Assembly: GCA_902168205.1 (NCBI GenBank)
Contig: CABHOK010000003.1
Location: 1,116,001-1,180,000, forward strand
Length of the DNA: 64,000 nt
Reading direction: 5' to 3'
From: an uncultured Chitinophaga sp.
GTDB lineage: Bacteria; Bacteroidota; Bacteroidia; Cytophagales; Cyclobacteriaceae
Shown: positions 46,924 to 56,206 of the stretch, piece by piece
Numbering within the stretch: the first letter of the stretch is position 1
How the letters are laid out: each line of letters opens with the position of its first letter
Program-made: the position numbers and the translations under genes
The notes under the pieces: model-generated
Told to the model about the DNA's origin: nothing
The model's input: the letters and a program-made list of their open reading frames with translations, nothing else
Database searches by the model: none

Positions 46924-46965
46924 AGTGCCCACCAATGGACAGTTTTATTTTTATGAATGGGCACT
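46924..46965. promoter_or_regulatory. Inverted repeat AGTGCCCA / TGGGCACT, candidate enhancer for the NtrC-type regulator
   Basis: Perfect 8-bp arms at 46924-46931 and 46958-46965, separated by 26 bp. It lies between the divergent ntrC-type gene (start 46859) and the permease (start 47070), about 60-100 bp upstream of a sigma-54-like element, where an upstream activating sequence is expected. Confidence 0.5.
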
Positions 46966-47024
46966 CGCTATAACGATTCAGGTGAATACGCTTGTATTTC
47001 GCACGAAAAGGAGCATATTGTTTA

Positions 47025-47039
47025 TGGCATCGTGTTGGT
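47025..47039 (+). promoter_or_regulatory. Weak sigma-54-like promoter of the FtsX permease
   Basis: TGGCATCGTGTTGGT matches the sigma-54 pattern TGGCA-N5-TTGC at -24 (GG present) and partly at -12 (G present, C replaced by T). It is 30 bp ahead of the ATG at 47070. One mismatch in the critical -12 GC keeps confidence low. Confidence 0.35.
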
Positions 47040-47069
47040 AAACACCTAGAGAAAGAAACAGGGATCTAT

Positions 47070-49430
47070 ATGCTCCGACATAATTTTTTACTCCTTTACC
47101 GGAATTTCAAAAGGTTCAGAGGTACATTCTTTATCAACCTGGCCGGTCTTTCCACAGGTCTTGCCTGTACCTTGCTGATATACCTGTGGGTATATGATGA
47201 GTGGCAGGTTGATAAATTCCACGCCAACGACAGCTGGCTGTATAAAATATTTGAGAAGCAGCAACACTCCGGTAACATCGGAGTTACTGATTCAACGCCC
47301 GGGCTACTGGCTGAAACACTGGCGGAAGATATGCCCGAGGTAGAGTATGCATCAACGGTTACGCCTCCCTATTGGTTTGACCGCTTTACGTTATCGGTAA
47401 AGGACAAGCGGATAAGTGCAGCCGGTATATATGCCGGTAAGGATTACTTTAATATTTTCTCGTTTGACCTGCTTCACGGTGATGCCAGCCGTGTACTCGC
47501 AGATAAGAATTCCATTGTGATATCCGAAAGTATAGCGAAGAGTCTGTTTACAACAACAGCCAACGCGATGGGTAAAGCAATCGAATGGCAGCGCGAGCAG
47601 GAGTATATCGTGAGTGGTGTATTCAAAGACATTCCTTCTGCTTCGTCTCTGCGATCTGATTTCGTTCTGTCGTTTGAGGTTATGAAGGACACCAACAAAG
47701 GTGTACTCAACTGGGCTAACTCCGGTCCCATGACTTTTCTTGTTTTAAAGAAAGGAACCGATGCCACTTTGTTCGAGCGAAAAATATCAGGTCTCATTAA
47801 AACAAAGACAACCGCTACACACCGCGATCTGATTTTACAGAAATATTCAGATGGGTATCTCTTCGGCCGGTTTGAAAATGGTATAGCCACCGGTGGCCGA
47901 ATTGACTATGTGATCTTGTTTAGTGTAATCGCTGCTTTTATACTCGTTATTGCCTGCATTAATTTTATGAACCTCTCTACAGCAAAAGCATCACGCAGGC
48001 TTAAAGAGATTGGTATAAAGAAAGCCATAGGTGCAGGCAGACGAACATTGGTTATACAACATTTAGGAGAGTCGATGTTTATGAGTTTCGTCTCGCTTCT
48101 GCTCGCAGTGCTCATGGTAGATTTGGTCCTTCCCAGCTTTAACATCATAACGGGTAAGCAACTGGTATTAACATTCAGTACCGATCTTGTGGTGGCATCG
48201 CTCCTCATAACATTGGCAGCCGGTTTATTGGCAGGCAGTTACCCGGCCCTATATCTTTCCAGGTTTAGCCCGGTCCATGTATTGAAAGGCAAACTGAATT
48301 CGTCAACAGGCGAACTGTGGGCACGAAAAGGTCTTGTTATATTCCAGTTCACGCTCTCGGTAATCTTTATCGTTTCTGTTTTGATCATATATATGCAGAT
48401 CGATTTTCTGCAATCCAGAAACCTCGGGTATAATAAAGACAACGTCATTCATTTCCCGATGGAAGGACGTGTGAAAGAAAATCCGGAAACATTTCTGAAT
48501 GAACTCCGAAAACTTCCCGGCATTGTGAGTGCTTCGAGTATAGGACAAAGCATGGTAGGCGGAGGTAACACCACTGAAATAGAGTGGGAAGGTAAAGAAC
48601 CGAATATGCTTGTCCCATTTGCTATACGTCCGGTTAACTATGATGTTATCGAAATGCTGGACCTGGAACTACTGCAAGGTCGCGCATTCTCGCGGGACGA
48701 TAGTCCGGGGTTTAAAGCTATATTTAATGAGACAGCCATTGATATCATGGCACTTAAAGATCCGATAGGTAAAACGATACAGCTTGGCAACGATAAACTG
48801 AATGTTGAAATTATAGGTGTAGTGAAAGATTTTCATTTTGAATCGCTGCACAGTAAAGTTGCACCGATGTTCTTTGTTATAGCACCTCCTTATACAAGCA
48901 AGATCATTGCGCGTATGACGGCCGGCTCCGAGCGTGAGACAATTGACAGGTTGCAGAATTTTTACCGGACTTATAATCCGGGATTCGATCTTGATTATCG
49001 TTTTCTCGATCAGGACTATCAGGCACAATATGCTGCAGAAGAACGCATCGGTACACTATCAGAATACTTTGCCGGGCTTGCCATTCTTATTTCATGCCTG
49101 GGTTTATTTGGACTTGCATCCTTTACGGCTGAGCGAAGACTCAAGGAGATTGGCATTCGTAAGGTGCTGGGATCGAGCGCAACAAATATAGTTATACTGC
49201 TTACGGCAGATTTTACGCGCATTGTCCTGGTGGCTATTATACTGGCATTACCTGTGAGCTATTATATAGGTAAATTCTGGCTGGATAACTTTGCCTATAA
49301 GATCCCGTTAACGTGGTGGTATTTTGTAAGTGGCGGATGTATAGCGCTGTTTATATCCTGGTTAACGGTTGGTTTGCAGGCTATTCGTGCTGCGCGTGTT
49401 AATCCGGCACGGTGTCTTCGTGATGAATGA
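47070..49430 (+). CDS. MacB/FtsX-type ABC transporter permease
   Basis: 786 residues from ATG 47070 (MLRHNFLLLYRNFKRFRGTFFINLAGLSTGLACTLLIYLWV); the frame is open upstream, but the family N-terminus begins here. A first helix near 20-42, a MacB-like periplasmic domain (about 60-265), a three-helix FtsX block with SRRLKEIGIKKAIGAGRRTL, a second periplasmic domain and a final block with ERRLKEIGIRKVLGSSATNIVILL and a VNPARCLRDE end. Unlike 9758-12415 it lacks the PadR-type prefix. The ATPase partner is not in the window. It lies opposite the NtrB/NtrC-type pair and is probably under its control. Confidence 0.88.
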   Translation: MLRHNFLLLYRNFKRFRGTFFINLAGLSTGLACTLLIYLWVYDEWQVDKFHANDSWLYKIFEKQQHSGNIGVTDSTPGLLAETLAEDMPEVEYASTVTPPYWFDRFTLSVKDKRISAAGIYAGKDYFNIFSFDLLHGDASRVLADKNSIVISESIAKSLFTTTANAMGKAIEWQREQEYIVSGVFKDIPSASSLRSDFVLSFEVMKDTNKGVLNWANSGPMTFLVLKKGTDATLFERKISGLIKTKTTATHRDLILQKYSDGYLFGRFENGIATGGRIDYVILFSVIAAFILVIACINFMNLSTAKASRRLKEIGIKKAIGAGRRTLVIQHLGESMFMSFVSLLLAVLMVDLVLPSFNIITGKQLVLTFSTDLVVASLLITLAAGLLAGSYPALYLSRFSPVHVLKGKLNSSTGELWARKGLVIFQFTLSVIFIVSVLIIYMQIDFLQSRNLGYNKDNVIHFPMEGRVKENPETFLNELRKLPGIVSASSIGQSMVGGGNTTEIEWEGKEPNMLVPFAIRPVNYDVIEMLDLELLQGRAFSRDDSPGFKAIFNETAIDIMALKDPIGKTIQLGNDKLNVEIIGVVKDFHFESLHSKVAPMFFVIAPPYTSKIIARMTAGSERETIDRLQNFYRTYNPGFDLDYRFLDQDYQAQYAAEERIGTLSEYFAGLAILISCLGLFGLASFTAERRLKEIGIRKVLGSSATNIVILLTADFTRIVLVAIILALPVSYYIGKFWLDNFAYKIPLTWWYFVSGGCIALFISWLTVGLQAIRAARVNPARCLRDE

Positions 49431-49634
49431 GGTTACCTGTTTAGGTGTTTATGTGTTCACGTGTGTGGCGATTTGGTTTATGGTTGTTTATCGGTATATA
49501 GCGATCGTTTATATAATGTAGGTTGTTGATGGGTGGCAGAAAATAAATATTCTGAAAAAAGACACGCTTCGTAAAAATGTTTTCGATTCGGGTTGTGTTG
49601 TAAGGTACATTTCAATTGTCTAAACGATACAATT

Positions 49635-50492
49635 ATGAGTACAAAAACAATCAACGACACATTTCGTGTGGGAGGAGATCTTACTGTTAACCGTTTGGGT
49701 TATGGCGCTATGCGTATTACAGGTGAAGGTATATGGGGACCACCAGCCGATAAAGCCGAAGCACTCCGCGTATTGAAGCGTGCAGTAGAGCTGGGCGTTA
49801 ATTTTATAGATACTGCAGATAGTTACGGACCAGATGTTTCGGAAGAACTGATAGCCGAAGCATTGCATCCGTATCCGAAAGACCTGGTGATTGCAACGAA
49901 AGGTGGCTTCGAACGTTCCGGTCCGAATGTATGGAATGTCAATTCACATCCCGATCATTTGAAACGTGCGTTGGAAGGAAGTCTGAAACGTCTCAAACTT
50001 GAACAAATCGATCTGTATCAATTACATCGCATTGATCCCAAAGTACCGGCTGAAAAATCATTTGCGTTTTTACGCAAGGCACAGGAGGAAGGAAAGATAA
50101 AGCATATAGGACTCTCGGAAGTTAGCGTTGATGATATACAGCGTGCACAGAAATTCTTTCCCGTGGTATCGGTGCAGAACATGTATAGTGTTGATAACCG
50201 GAAGTGGGAAGCGGTACTGGAATATACCCATAAAAATAATATAGCCTTCATTCCGTGGTATCCGCTTAGTGCCGGAAATGTAGCAGCACAGCAAACGTTG
50301 AAAAATATAGCAGACCGACACAATGCTACCGTACACCAGGTCGCGCTTAGCTGGCTGTTGCACCGCGCTGATAACATCTTGTTAATACCCGGTACATCGC
50401 GCGTAAAGCACCTCGAAGATAACATGAAAGCCGCAGTACTTGATTTGAACGATCTGGATCTGCGTGAGCTGAATGCCATTGCCCCGGTCTAA
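49635..50492 (+). CDS. Aldo/keto reductase
   Basis: 285 residues from ATG 49635 (MSTKTINDTFRVGGDLTVNRLGYGAMRITG). TIM-barrel NADPH-dependent oxidoreductase. The catalytic tetrad is visible: Asp and Tyr in FIDTADSYGPDVSEELIAEAL, Lys in LVIATKGGF and His in LYQLHRIDP. Cofactor-binding ends are IPGTSRVKHLEDNMKAA. The closest general type is the YajO/AKR13-like oxidoreductases. Substrate unknown. Single-gene unit closed by a strong terminator at 50526. Confidence 0.9.
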   Translation: MSTKTINDTFRVGGDLTVNRLGYGAMRITGEGIWGPPADKAEALRVLKRAVELGVNFIDTADSYGPDVSEELIAEALHPYPKDLVIATKGGFERSGPNVWNVNSHPDHLKRALEGSLKRLKLEQIDLYQLHRIDPKVPAEKSFAFLRKAQEEGKIKHIGLSEVSVDDIQRAQKFFPVVSVQNMYSVDNRKWEAVLEYTHKNNIAFIPWYPLSAGNVAAQQTLKNIADRHNATVHQVALSWLLHRADNILLIPGTSRVKHLEDNMKAAVLDLNDLDLRELNAIAPV

Positions 50493-50525
50493 TCAATTGC
50501 TGGAGAAGCGAAAACGATATAAGCA

Positions 50526-50558
50526 GAACCTGAGGTATAACACTCAGGTTCTTTTTTT
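50526..50558 (+). terminator. Strong Rho-independent terminator after aldo/keto reductase
   Basis: GAACCTGAG (50526-50534) and CTCAGGTTC (50543-50551) form a perfect 9-bp stem with an 8-nt loop, followed by TTTTTTT to 50558. Confidence 0.92.
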
Positions 50559-50694
50559 ATGTCGAATATCAATGACTTTCCTCATTTTCAGAAGGGTATA
50601 CTTTTTTATGAGTAAAAAAATGCCAATTCGCGACTTATTCATTTTTATATAGCTTTCTATTGTACTGGCACAGCTTTTTGGAAACAAGAATGGT

Positions 50695-52311
50695 ATGGGA
50701 GTACAAAACAATCAACCAAACACTTTGTGGTGGCAGAGCGGAGTTATTTACCAGATATATCCGCGCTCGTTTCAGGACAACAATGGCGATGGCATTGGCG
50801 ATCTGCGAGGCATCATAACCCGACTGGATTACCTGCAATGGCTGGGCATTCGCGCTATATGGATTTCCCCTATATATCCTTCGCCCATGGCCGACTTCGG
50901 GTATGATATAGCAGATTATACCAATATACATTCCATGTTTGGTACGATGGATGATTTTGATGAACTCGTGCGTGAGATACATGCACGGAACATGAAACTC
51001 ATCCTCGATCTTGTTCCCAACCATACATCCGATCAGCATCCGTGGTTTCTCGAATCAAAATCTTCACGCAACAACCCCAGGCGCGACTGGTATATATGGC
51101 GAGACGCACGACCGGATGGTGGCGTGCCGAACAACTGGCTTGCAGCTTTTGGCGGATCGGCCTGGCAATGGGATGAGACAACACAGCAATATTATTATCA
51201 CGCGTTCCTGAAAGAACAGCCCGACCTGAACTGGCGCAACCCGGCTGTACGGCAAGCTATGCTTGATACCATGCGCTTCTGGCTCGAGAAAGGCGTGGAT
51301 GGTTTTCGGGTGGATGTTATGTGGCACATGATCAAGGATGAGAAGCTGCGTGATAACCCGGTGAATACCGCGTATCAGCATCACATGGCTACATACGATC
51401 AGTTATTACCAGTATACTCAACCGATCAGCCGGAAGTACATGATATCGTTCGTGAAATGCGTGCGTTGCTCGATCGCTATACCGAGCGCATGCTGATTGG
51501 TGAAATATACCTTCCGATTCATAAGCTGGTTACGTATTATGGTAAAGATAATCAGGGGGCACATCTTCCGTTTAATTTCCAGTTGCTTACGCTGCCGTGG
51601 AATGCGCGCGTCATTGCTTCTGCCGTGAGCGAGTACGAAGGAGCATTACCTTCACAGGGCTGGCCGAACTGGGTATTGAGTAATCATGACCAGCCTCGTA
51701 TTGCCAGTCGGGTTGGAGCCCACCAGGCGCGTGTAGCCGCCACGTTGCTACTGACCTTGCGTGGCACGCCCACGGTATACTATGGTGATGAAATAGGCAT
51801 GCGCGATGTACCCATTCCGTTTCATGAAATACAAGATCCACAGGGACTTAATATGCCCGATAAGAATTTGAGTCGTGATCCTTCGCGCACACCTATGCAA
51901 TGGAACAACAGTGAACAAGGTGGTTTTACAGCTGGTAAACCATGGTTGCGACTCGATCGTAATTTTTACCAGGTCAATGTACAGGCACAGAAGGATGATG
52001 CATACTCCATGCTTCAGCTTTACCGGAAATTGATTCGGCTGCGTGAAGAATATATAGCACTGGTAGCCGGTAATTATATGCCAGTATATGCCGATCACCA
52101 GATGATGGCCTATATACGTGCTGCTGAAGGAGCACCGCGTTTGTTGATTGTATTAAACTTTAGTCATCGCCCGTGTTATTTCAAATCGCTGGCAGAACCT
52201 TTGAAAGGCACCATCCTTGTGTCTACTTCGCCTGAGCTGGAGGGAACGACCGTAGAGGGTACCACCAGCCTGAGTGGCGATGAAGCCATTGTTGTGCGGC
52301 TCGATGCCTAA
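50695..52311 (+). CDS. GH13 alpha-glucosidase / oligo-1,6-glucosidase-like enzyme
   Basis: 538 residues, cytoplasmic (no signal peptide). Begins WWQSGVIYQIYPRSFQDNNGDGIGDLRGI, the classical GH13 start. Catalytic regions: LILDLVPNHTS (region I), GFRVDVMWHM (nucleophile Asp), MLIGEIYLPI (acid/base Glu) and LSNHDQPR (transition-state Asp). The domain order and length fit oligo-1,6-glucosidase, alpha-glucosidase or trehalose-synthase-like subfamilies. It is 26 bp upstream of treZ, so it likely works on trehalose- or glycogen-derived oligosaccharides. Exact specificity is not readable. Confidence 0.88.
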   Translation: MGVQNNQPNTLWWQSGVIYQIYPRSFQDNNGDGIGDLRGIITRLDYLQWLGIRAIWISPIYPSPMADFGYDIADYTNIHSMFGTMDDFDELVREIHARNMKLILDLVPNHTSDQHPWFLESKSSRNNPRRDWYIWRDARPDGGVPNNWLAAFGGSAWQWDETTQQYYYHAFLKEQPDLNWRNPAVRQAMLDTMRFWLEKGVDGFRVDVMWHMIKDEKLRDNPVNTAYQHHMATYDQLLPVYSTDQPEVHDIVREMRALLDRYTERMLIGEIYLPIHKLVTYYGKDNQGAHLPFNFQLLTLPWNARVIASAVSEYEGALPSQGWPNWVLSNHDQPRIASRVGAHQARVAATLLLTLRGTPTVYYGDEIGMRDVPIPFHEIQDPQGLNMPDKNLSRDPSRTPMQWNNSEQGGFTAGKPWLRLDRNFYQVNVQAQKDDAYSMLQLYRKLIRLREEYIALVAGNYMPVYADHQMMAYIRAAEGAPRLLIVLNFSHRPCYFKSLAEPLKGTILVSTSPELEGTTVEGTTSLSGDEAIVVRLDA

Positions 52312-52337
52312 AATAAATTTGTTGATTAACTATATAT

Positions 52338-54179
52338 ATGTCTACAGACGCACGCATTCACGGTGCAGTATATGCTGAAGATGGTACCTGTACATTTTCT
52401 GTATGGGCTCCTGAAAAGAAGAAAATGATACTACACCTGGTGGCTCCACAGGAAGAGAAAGTGGAGATGATAAAAGACGAATCCGGATACTTTTATACGA
52501 AGCTGAGCCGTGTAACGCCCGGTACGCAATACTTCTTCATGCCGGAAGGAGCGGAAGATATACCGGATCTCGCTTCTCATTTTCAACCGCACGGTGTAAA
52601 AGGCCCATCTGAAATAGTAGATCACAATGCTTTTGTCTGGGAGGACGAAGCGTGGCGCGGCAAGCCCCTGGAAGATTATATACTATACGAACTTCATGTC
52701 GGTACATTTACCGAAGAAGGAACTTTCGAAGCAATTATACCGCGCCTCGAAGATTTATTGGACAATGGCATAAATGCATTGGAGATTATGCCGGTGTCTC
52801 AATTCTCCGGTGAGCGAAACTGGGGATATGATGGTGTATTTCCGTATGCAGTACAGAACTCATACGGAGGTCCGCAGGGATTGAAAAAGCTGGTGAACGC
52901 GTGTCATAAAAAAGGTATAGCAGTGGTACTCGATGTAGTATATAACCATATAGGGCCGGAAGGAAATTGGTTTGAGCATTATGCCCCGTATTTTACTGAT
53001 ACCTATCGTACCCCGTGGGGGAATGCTATAAATTTTGATGGCGAGTGGTCGGATGGTGTGCGCGATTATTTTTCCGGCAATCCTATATATTGGTTCAACC
53101 ATTTTCATATTGACGGCTTACGACTGGATGCTATACATGCTGTCTTTGATACGAGTGCAGAACATTTCTGGGAACTCTGTCATAAGCGGATTAAAGCGCT
53201 TGAAAGGCGAGTAGCCAGGCCGTTGTATATGATCGCGGAAAGCGATTTTAACAGTCCGAAGATAGTAACGCCAATCGGGAAGGGTGGTGTTGGTTTTGAG
53301 GCACAGTGGCTAGATGATTTCCACCATGCCCTATATGTCTTGCTGGACAAACGCGGAAAGAAGCGTTATGAAGATTTCGGCTCGATGGAACAATTGGAGA
53401 AAGCCTATAACGAAGGCTTTGTCATGAGCGGTGAGTACGTGAAATTCCGGAAACGTAAATATGGCGCTTCATCTGCCGGTATTCCACCCAATCGGTTTTT
53501 AGTTTTTACCATGAATCACGATCAGGTTGGTAATCGTGTGCGAGCCGAGCGGTTATCGGCACTGGTTGATTTCGAAAGACTGAAGCTCGCAGCGGCAGCC
53601 ATGTTACTGTCTCCGTATATACCCATGCTCTTTATGGGCGAAGAGTACGCGGACGAATCTCCGTTTTTTTATTTTATCAGTCATGAGGACCCTGATTTGA
53701 TTGATGCGGTACGCGAAGGACGTAAGAAAGAGTTCGCTGCATTTGCCTCTGAAGGCGAACCACCCGATGCCTATGCGCAGGAAACGTTTCATGCATCCAA
53801 ATTGAAATGGGACAAGCGCAATGAAGGGAAGCATGCGGTTATGCGCAATTGGCACAAACAACTCATCAGCATGCGACAGAATCATGTTGCCTTGAAGAGT
53901 TATGCCCGAAAAGATTTTCAGGCAACGGTAATAGGTGAAAAAGGCTTGCTGTTGCATCGTAAACATAATCGTGCACATCTATTGTGCCTGTTTAATTTTT
54001 CCGAAGAGAAGTATGTGTATACCATGGCTGCCTACACCACACAATGGCTAAAGGTACTGGATTCGAAAGAGGACCAATGGTGTATAACAGGAAACCCAAA
54101 TAAACATCCGGAACAGGTCCTGGCCGGAGAAGTTGTTACGATACGGCCGCTAAGCGTTGTTGTATATACCAATCTGTAA
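52338..54179 (+). CDS. treZ: Malto-oligosyltrehalose trehalohydrolase
   Basis: 613 residues. An N-terminal carbohydrate-binding-48-like domain (IHGAVYAEDGTCTFSVWAPEKKKM) is followed by the GH13 barrel with YELHVGTFTEEGTF, VVLDVVYNHIGPEGN, DGLRLDAIHAV (nucleophile Asp), LYMIAESDFN (acid/base Glu) and FTMNHDQVGNR (third acid), the set characteristic of TreZ. It releases trehalose from maltooligosyl-trehalose. The usual partner TreY, which makes that substrate, is not in the window. It follows the GH13 glucosidase by 26 bp as an operon and ends just before a terminator hairpin. Confidence 0.88.
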   Translation: MSTDARIHGAVYAEDGTCTFSVWAPEKKKMILHLVAPQEEKVEMIKDESGYFYTKLSRVTPGTQYFFMPEGAEDIPDLASHFQPHGVKGPSEIVDHNAFVWEDEAWRGKPLEDYILYELHVGTFTEEGTFEAIIPRLEDLLDNGINALEIMPVSQFSGERNWGYDGVFPYAVQNSYGGPQGLKKLVNACHKKGIAVVLDVVYNHIGPEGNWFEHYAPYFTDTYRTPWGNAINFDGEWSDGVRDYFSGNPIYWFNHFHIDGLRLDAIHAVFDTSAEHFWELCHKRIKALERRVARPLYMIAESDFNSPKIVTPIGKGGVGFEAQWLDDFHHALYVLLDKRGKKRYEDFGSMEQLEKAYNEGFVMSGEYVKFRKRKYGASSAGIPPNRFLVFTMNHDQVGNRVRAERLSALVDFERLKLAAAAMLLSPYIPMLFMGEEYADESPFFYFISHEDPDLIDAVREGRKKEFAAFASEGEPPDAYAQETFHASKLKWDKRNEGKHAVMRNWHKQLISMRQNHVALKSYARKDFQATVIGEKGLLLHRKHNRAHLLCLFNFSEEKYVYTMAAYTTQWLKVLDSKEDQWCITGNPNKHPEQVLAGEVVTIRPLSVVVYTNL

Positions 54180-54190
54180 AAAGGAGACAG

Positions 54191-54230
54191 GCTGATTCGA
54201 AGATGTAGTGTTTTGAATCAGCTTTTCTTT
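54191..54230 (+). terminator. Terminator between convergent treZ and AsmA-like gene
   Basis: GCTGATTC (54191-54198) pairs with GAATCAGC (54215-54222) over a 16-nt loop, followed by TTTTCTTT. The right arm overlaps the last codons of the minus-strand gene at 54218. Confidence 0.75.
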
Positions 54231-55384
54231 TTGTCTTTGTCCTTATTCTTATCCTTTTCTTTGTCGTCTTTTTTGCCGAACACTTTTTCCAGGAAAGTTT
54301 TCTTTTTTTCCGATTGTGATTCTACGGTTGCTATATTTATCTCCTGGTCTATGGAAGGTTGCAGCGCCTGTATAAAAGCATTTTGCAGCACACGCGTAAG
54401 CGCGAACCATACATTTGTCTCCGGGTTTTTGAGACTTCCCTGGAAAGGAATTTTGGTAGCAACCTGGTCTTTGCGTTGGTTTTCAAAAATTTCTCCCGCA
54501 ACACCGACTGTAGCTTCCCATGCTTTTCGCAGAATGTTATCATCGCGATCTTCTTGTCCCAGAATGTCCAGATCCTGAATGAGCGGTTTAACATAACCGG
54601 TAAATTTACCTTTCTTCGCTGCCACCTCAGTATAAAGTCCAAAGCGGCCTTTGTTAACATCTACCTTAGCATAGGCTTTAAAGAAGTCGTTAAGCTTAAC
54701 AAGGTTCGTGTTCTTTAATTCAGCGTTCACATCGAAAGTTGGTTCATCCGCCAGTGGGTTAAGTTTCATGTTAATGGCAAGATCTCCTTCATATACATTG
54801 GCGTGTGCCCGAAGGGATGCCGGTAACACAACCGTTGAGTCATAACTGTTCCGAAGGTTTTCCGCCAGTGCGTAGGCATTGGTAAGACTGATGTCCACAC
54901 GAGGCTTAGAAGTTTCATCTATATACTGAATGCTGCCATTGTTGATCTCCACGCGGTTTACCTGCAAAGGCATGAAGTCATCGAGCAGATTTTTAAAACT
55001 GCTGGAGTCGTCTCGCACTTCATCCGGCTCCACTTTGTCTTTGGTAAATCGTATCATCGGGTTTTCAAAGACAAGCTCTCCCACGATCGAACCGTGAAAC
55101 AACGCTTTCCACTCTACGGATAAATCAATCTGAGACGCACCAAAAAAAGGTGTCTCCTTTTGTGTAGTACTGTCTACTTTGTTCAGATATATACTGTCAA
55201 TCTCATAGGCGCCCCGTATCAATGCTATATCTATATCATCGGCCTTGCCATAATAACCATCCATGTTGGCAAGTGTTTTGTTCAGGTAATGAAGAACAAT
55301 ATAGGGGAGTGCCAGTCGCACGGCTACCAGCAGCACGGCAACAATTGCTAACGCCCATAGAATTTTTTTCTTTCGTGAGATCAT
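54218..55384 (-). CDS. AsmA/DUF748-like inner-membrane-anchored protein
   Basis: 388 residues. One N-terminal membrane helix (about 8-30, ILWALAIVAVLLVAVRLALPYIV) leads to a long periplasmic part with DUF748/AsmA-type beta strands: GAYEIDSIYLNKVD, GSIVGELVFENPMIRF, VEINNGSIQYIDETSKPRVDISLTN and NKGRFGLYTEVAAKKGKFTGYVKP. The C-terminus from about 355 is an extremely charged Lys/Asp/Glu tail (KKDDKEKDKNKDKDKK). Proteins of this kind are linked to outer-membrane lipid transport and envelope integrity. It stands alone, with its 3' end against the treZ terminator. Confidence 0.75.
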   Translation of the reverse strand: MISRKKKILWALAIVAVLLVAVRLALPYIVLHYLNKTLANMDGYYGKADDIDIALIRGAYEIDSIYLNKVDSTTQKETPFFGASQIDLSVEWKALFHGSIVGELVFENPMIRFTKDKVEPDEVRDDSSSFKNLLDDFMPLQVNRVEINNGSIQYIDETSKPRVDISLTNAYALAENLRNSYDSTVVLPASLRAHANVYEGDLAINMKLNPLADEPTFDVNAELKNTNLVKLNDFFKAYAKVDVNKGRFGLYTEVAAKKGKFTGYVKPLIQDLDILGQEDRDDNILRKAWEATVGVAGEIFENQRKDQVATKIPFQGSLKNPETNVWFALTRVLQNAFIQALQPSIDQEINIATVESQSEKKKTFLEKVFGKKDDKEKDKNKDKDKKKS

Positions 55385-55440
55385 GTTCTATACGTCATGC
55401 TTGGAAAAAAACATTCCTTGTAACTTTAATTGCGAAAAGG

Positions 55441-55632
55441 CTATATCGTGGTTTCGTCATTAATTTCGATTTGTGACTCGCCCAATCGTTTTGGTTTGCC
55501 AGGATCTTCTTTCGAAGAATCGGTAGATATATGTTCGCCTGTATCTACATTACTTTTTGGGGAAGATGCGTCACGGCCCTGCTTTTGTCTGCTGATGCGG
55601 GGGGGTGTATGTGATTTAGTGTGCGTTTTCAT
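55441..55632 (-). CDS. Small hydrophilic protein of unknown function
   Basis: 63 residues from ATG 55632 (MKTHTKSHTPPRISRQKQGRD), very polar and rich in Lys, Ser and Asp, with TGEHISTDSSKEDPGKPKRL and an acidic end (EIEIND-like, QIEINDETTI). Likely disordered. Codon use resembles the neighbours. I do not recognise a domain; similar short, disordered, stress-type proteins occur in this phylum (general impression, not checked). It lies between the AsmA-like gene and the iron permease-like gene. Confidence 0.5.
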   Translation of the reverse strand: MKTHTKSHTPPRISRQKQGRDASSPKSNVDTGEHISTDSSKEDPGKPKRLGESQIEINDETTI

Positions 55633-55744
55633 AATTGGATTGGTTTCGTTAACGGAAGTGAATAAAAAAATAATGCCGTGAGAATATACTTTCCACCCGG
55701 GAATGGATTTTTAAACAGTGCTACACAACAGAGTTACAATACGT

Positions 55745-56206
55745 ATGAATTCATCTTGTAAAAAAATAACCCCACTGGAAAAATTTTCCACTGTGGTAAC
55801 GGGTGCTGCTGGCAGTTCATCAGCTTTCCTGGTGGCGGTGTTATTGATATTGGTGTGGTTGATTACCGGGCCTATTTTTAATTATTCTGATACCTGGCAA
55901 CTCGTTATTAATACGGGTACTACCATTATTACTTTCTTAATGGTATTTCTCATTCAACGAAGTCAGAATAAAGAATCAATTGCCATACATCTTAAATTGA
56001 ATGAATTGGTTGCAGCGCATAGCAAAGCAAGCAACCGGCTTGTTTCGGTAGAAGACCTCACGGAAGAAGAGTTAAGAGTACTGCGCAAGTTCTATGCGAA
56101 ACTCGCCACCATGAGTAAGGAAGAAGACAGCATGCAACAAACACACTCCATCGAAGAAGCCGAAGAACTGCATGAAGAAAAGCAAGCCGAAAAAGAGGGT
56201 CGGTAG
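55745..56206 (+). CDS. Low-affinity iron permease family protein
   Basis: 153 residues from ATG 55745 (MNSSCKKITPLEKFSTVVTGAAGSSSAF). Two membrane helices at about 27-48 (FLVAVLLILVWLITGPIF) and 58-78 (VINTGTTIITFLMVFLIQRSQNKES), the signature pair of the Fet4-like small bacterial family, then a cytoplasmic helical tail (LKLNELVAAHSKASNRLVSVEDLTEEEL). The family name comes from weak similarity to fungal Fet4, so actual transport of iron is not proven. An upstream GTG at 55718 is less likely. Confidence 0.8.
   Translation: MNSSCKKITPLEKFSTVVTGAAGSSSAFLVAVLLILVWLITGPIFNYSDTWQLVINTGTTIITFLMVFLIQRSQNKESIAIHLKLNELVAAHSKASNRLVSVEDLTEEELRVLRKFYAKLATMSKEEDSMQQTHSIEEAEELHEEKQAEKEGR

Noticed and set aside
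54191-54222. GCTGATTC...GAATCAGC as a regulatory dyad
   Set aside because: It lies after a stop codon, has a T-rich tract behind it and the wrong spacing; it is a terminator.
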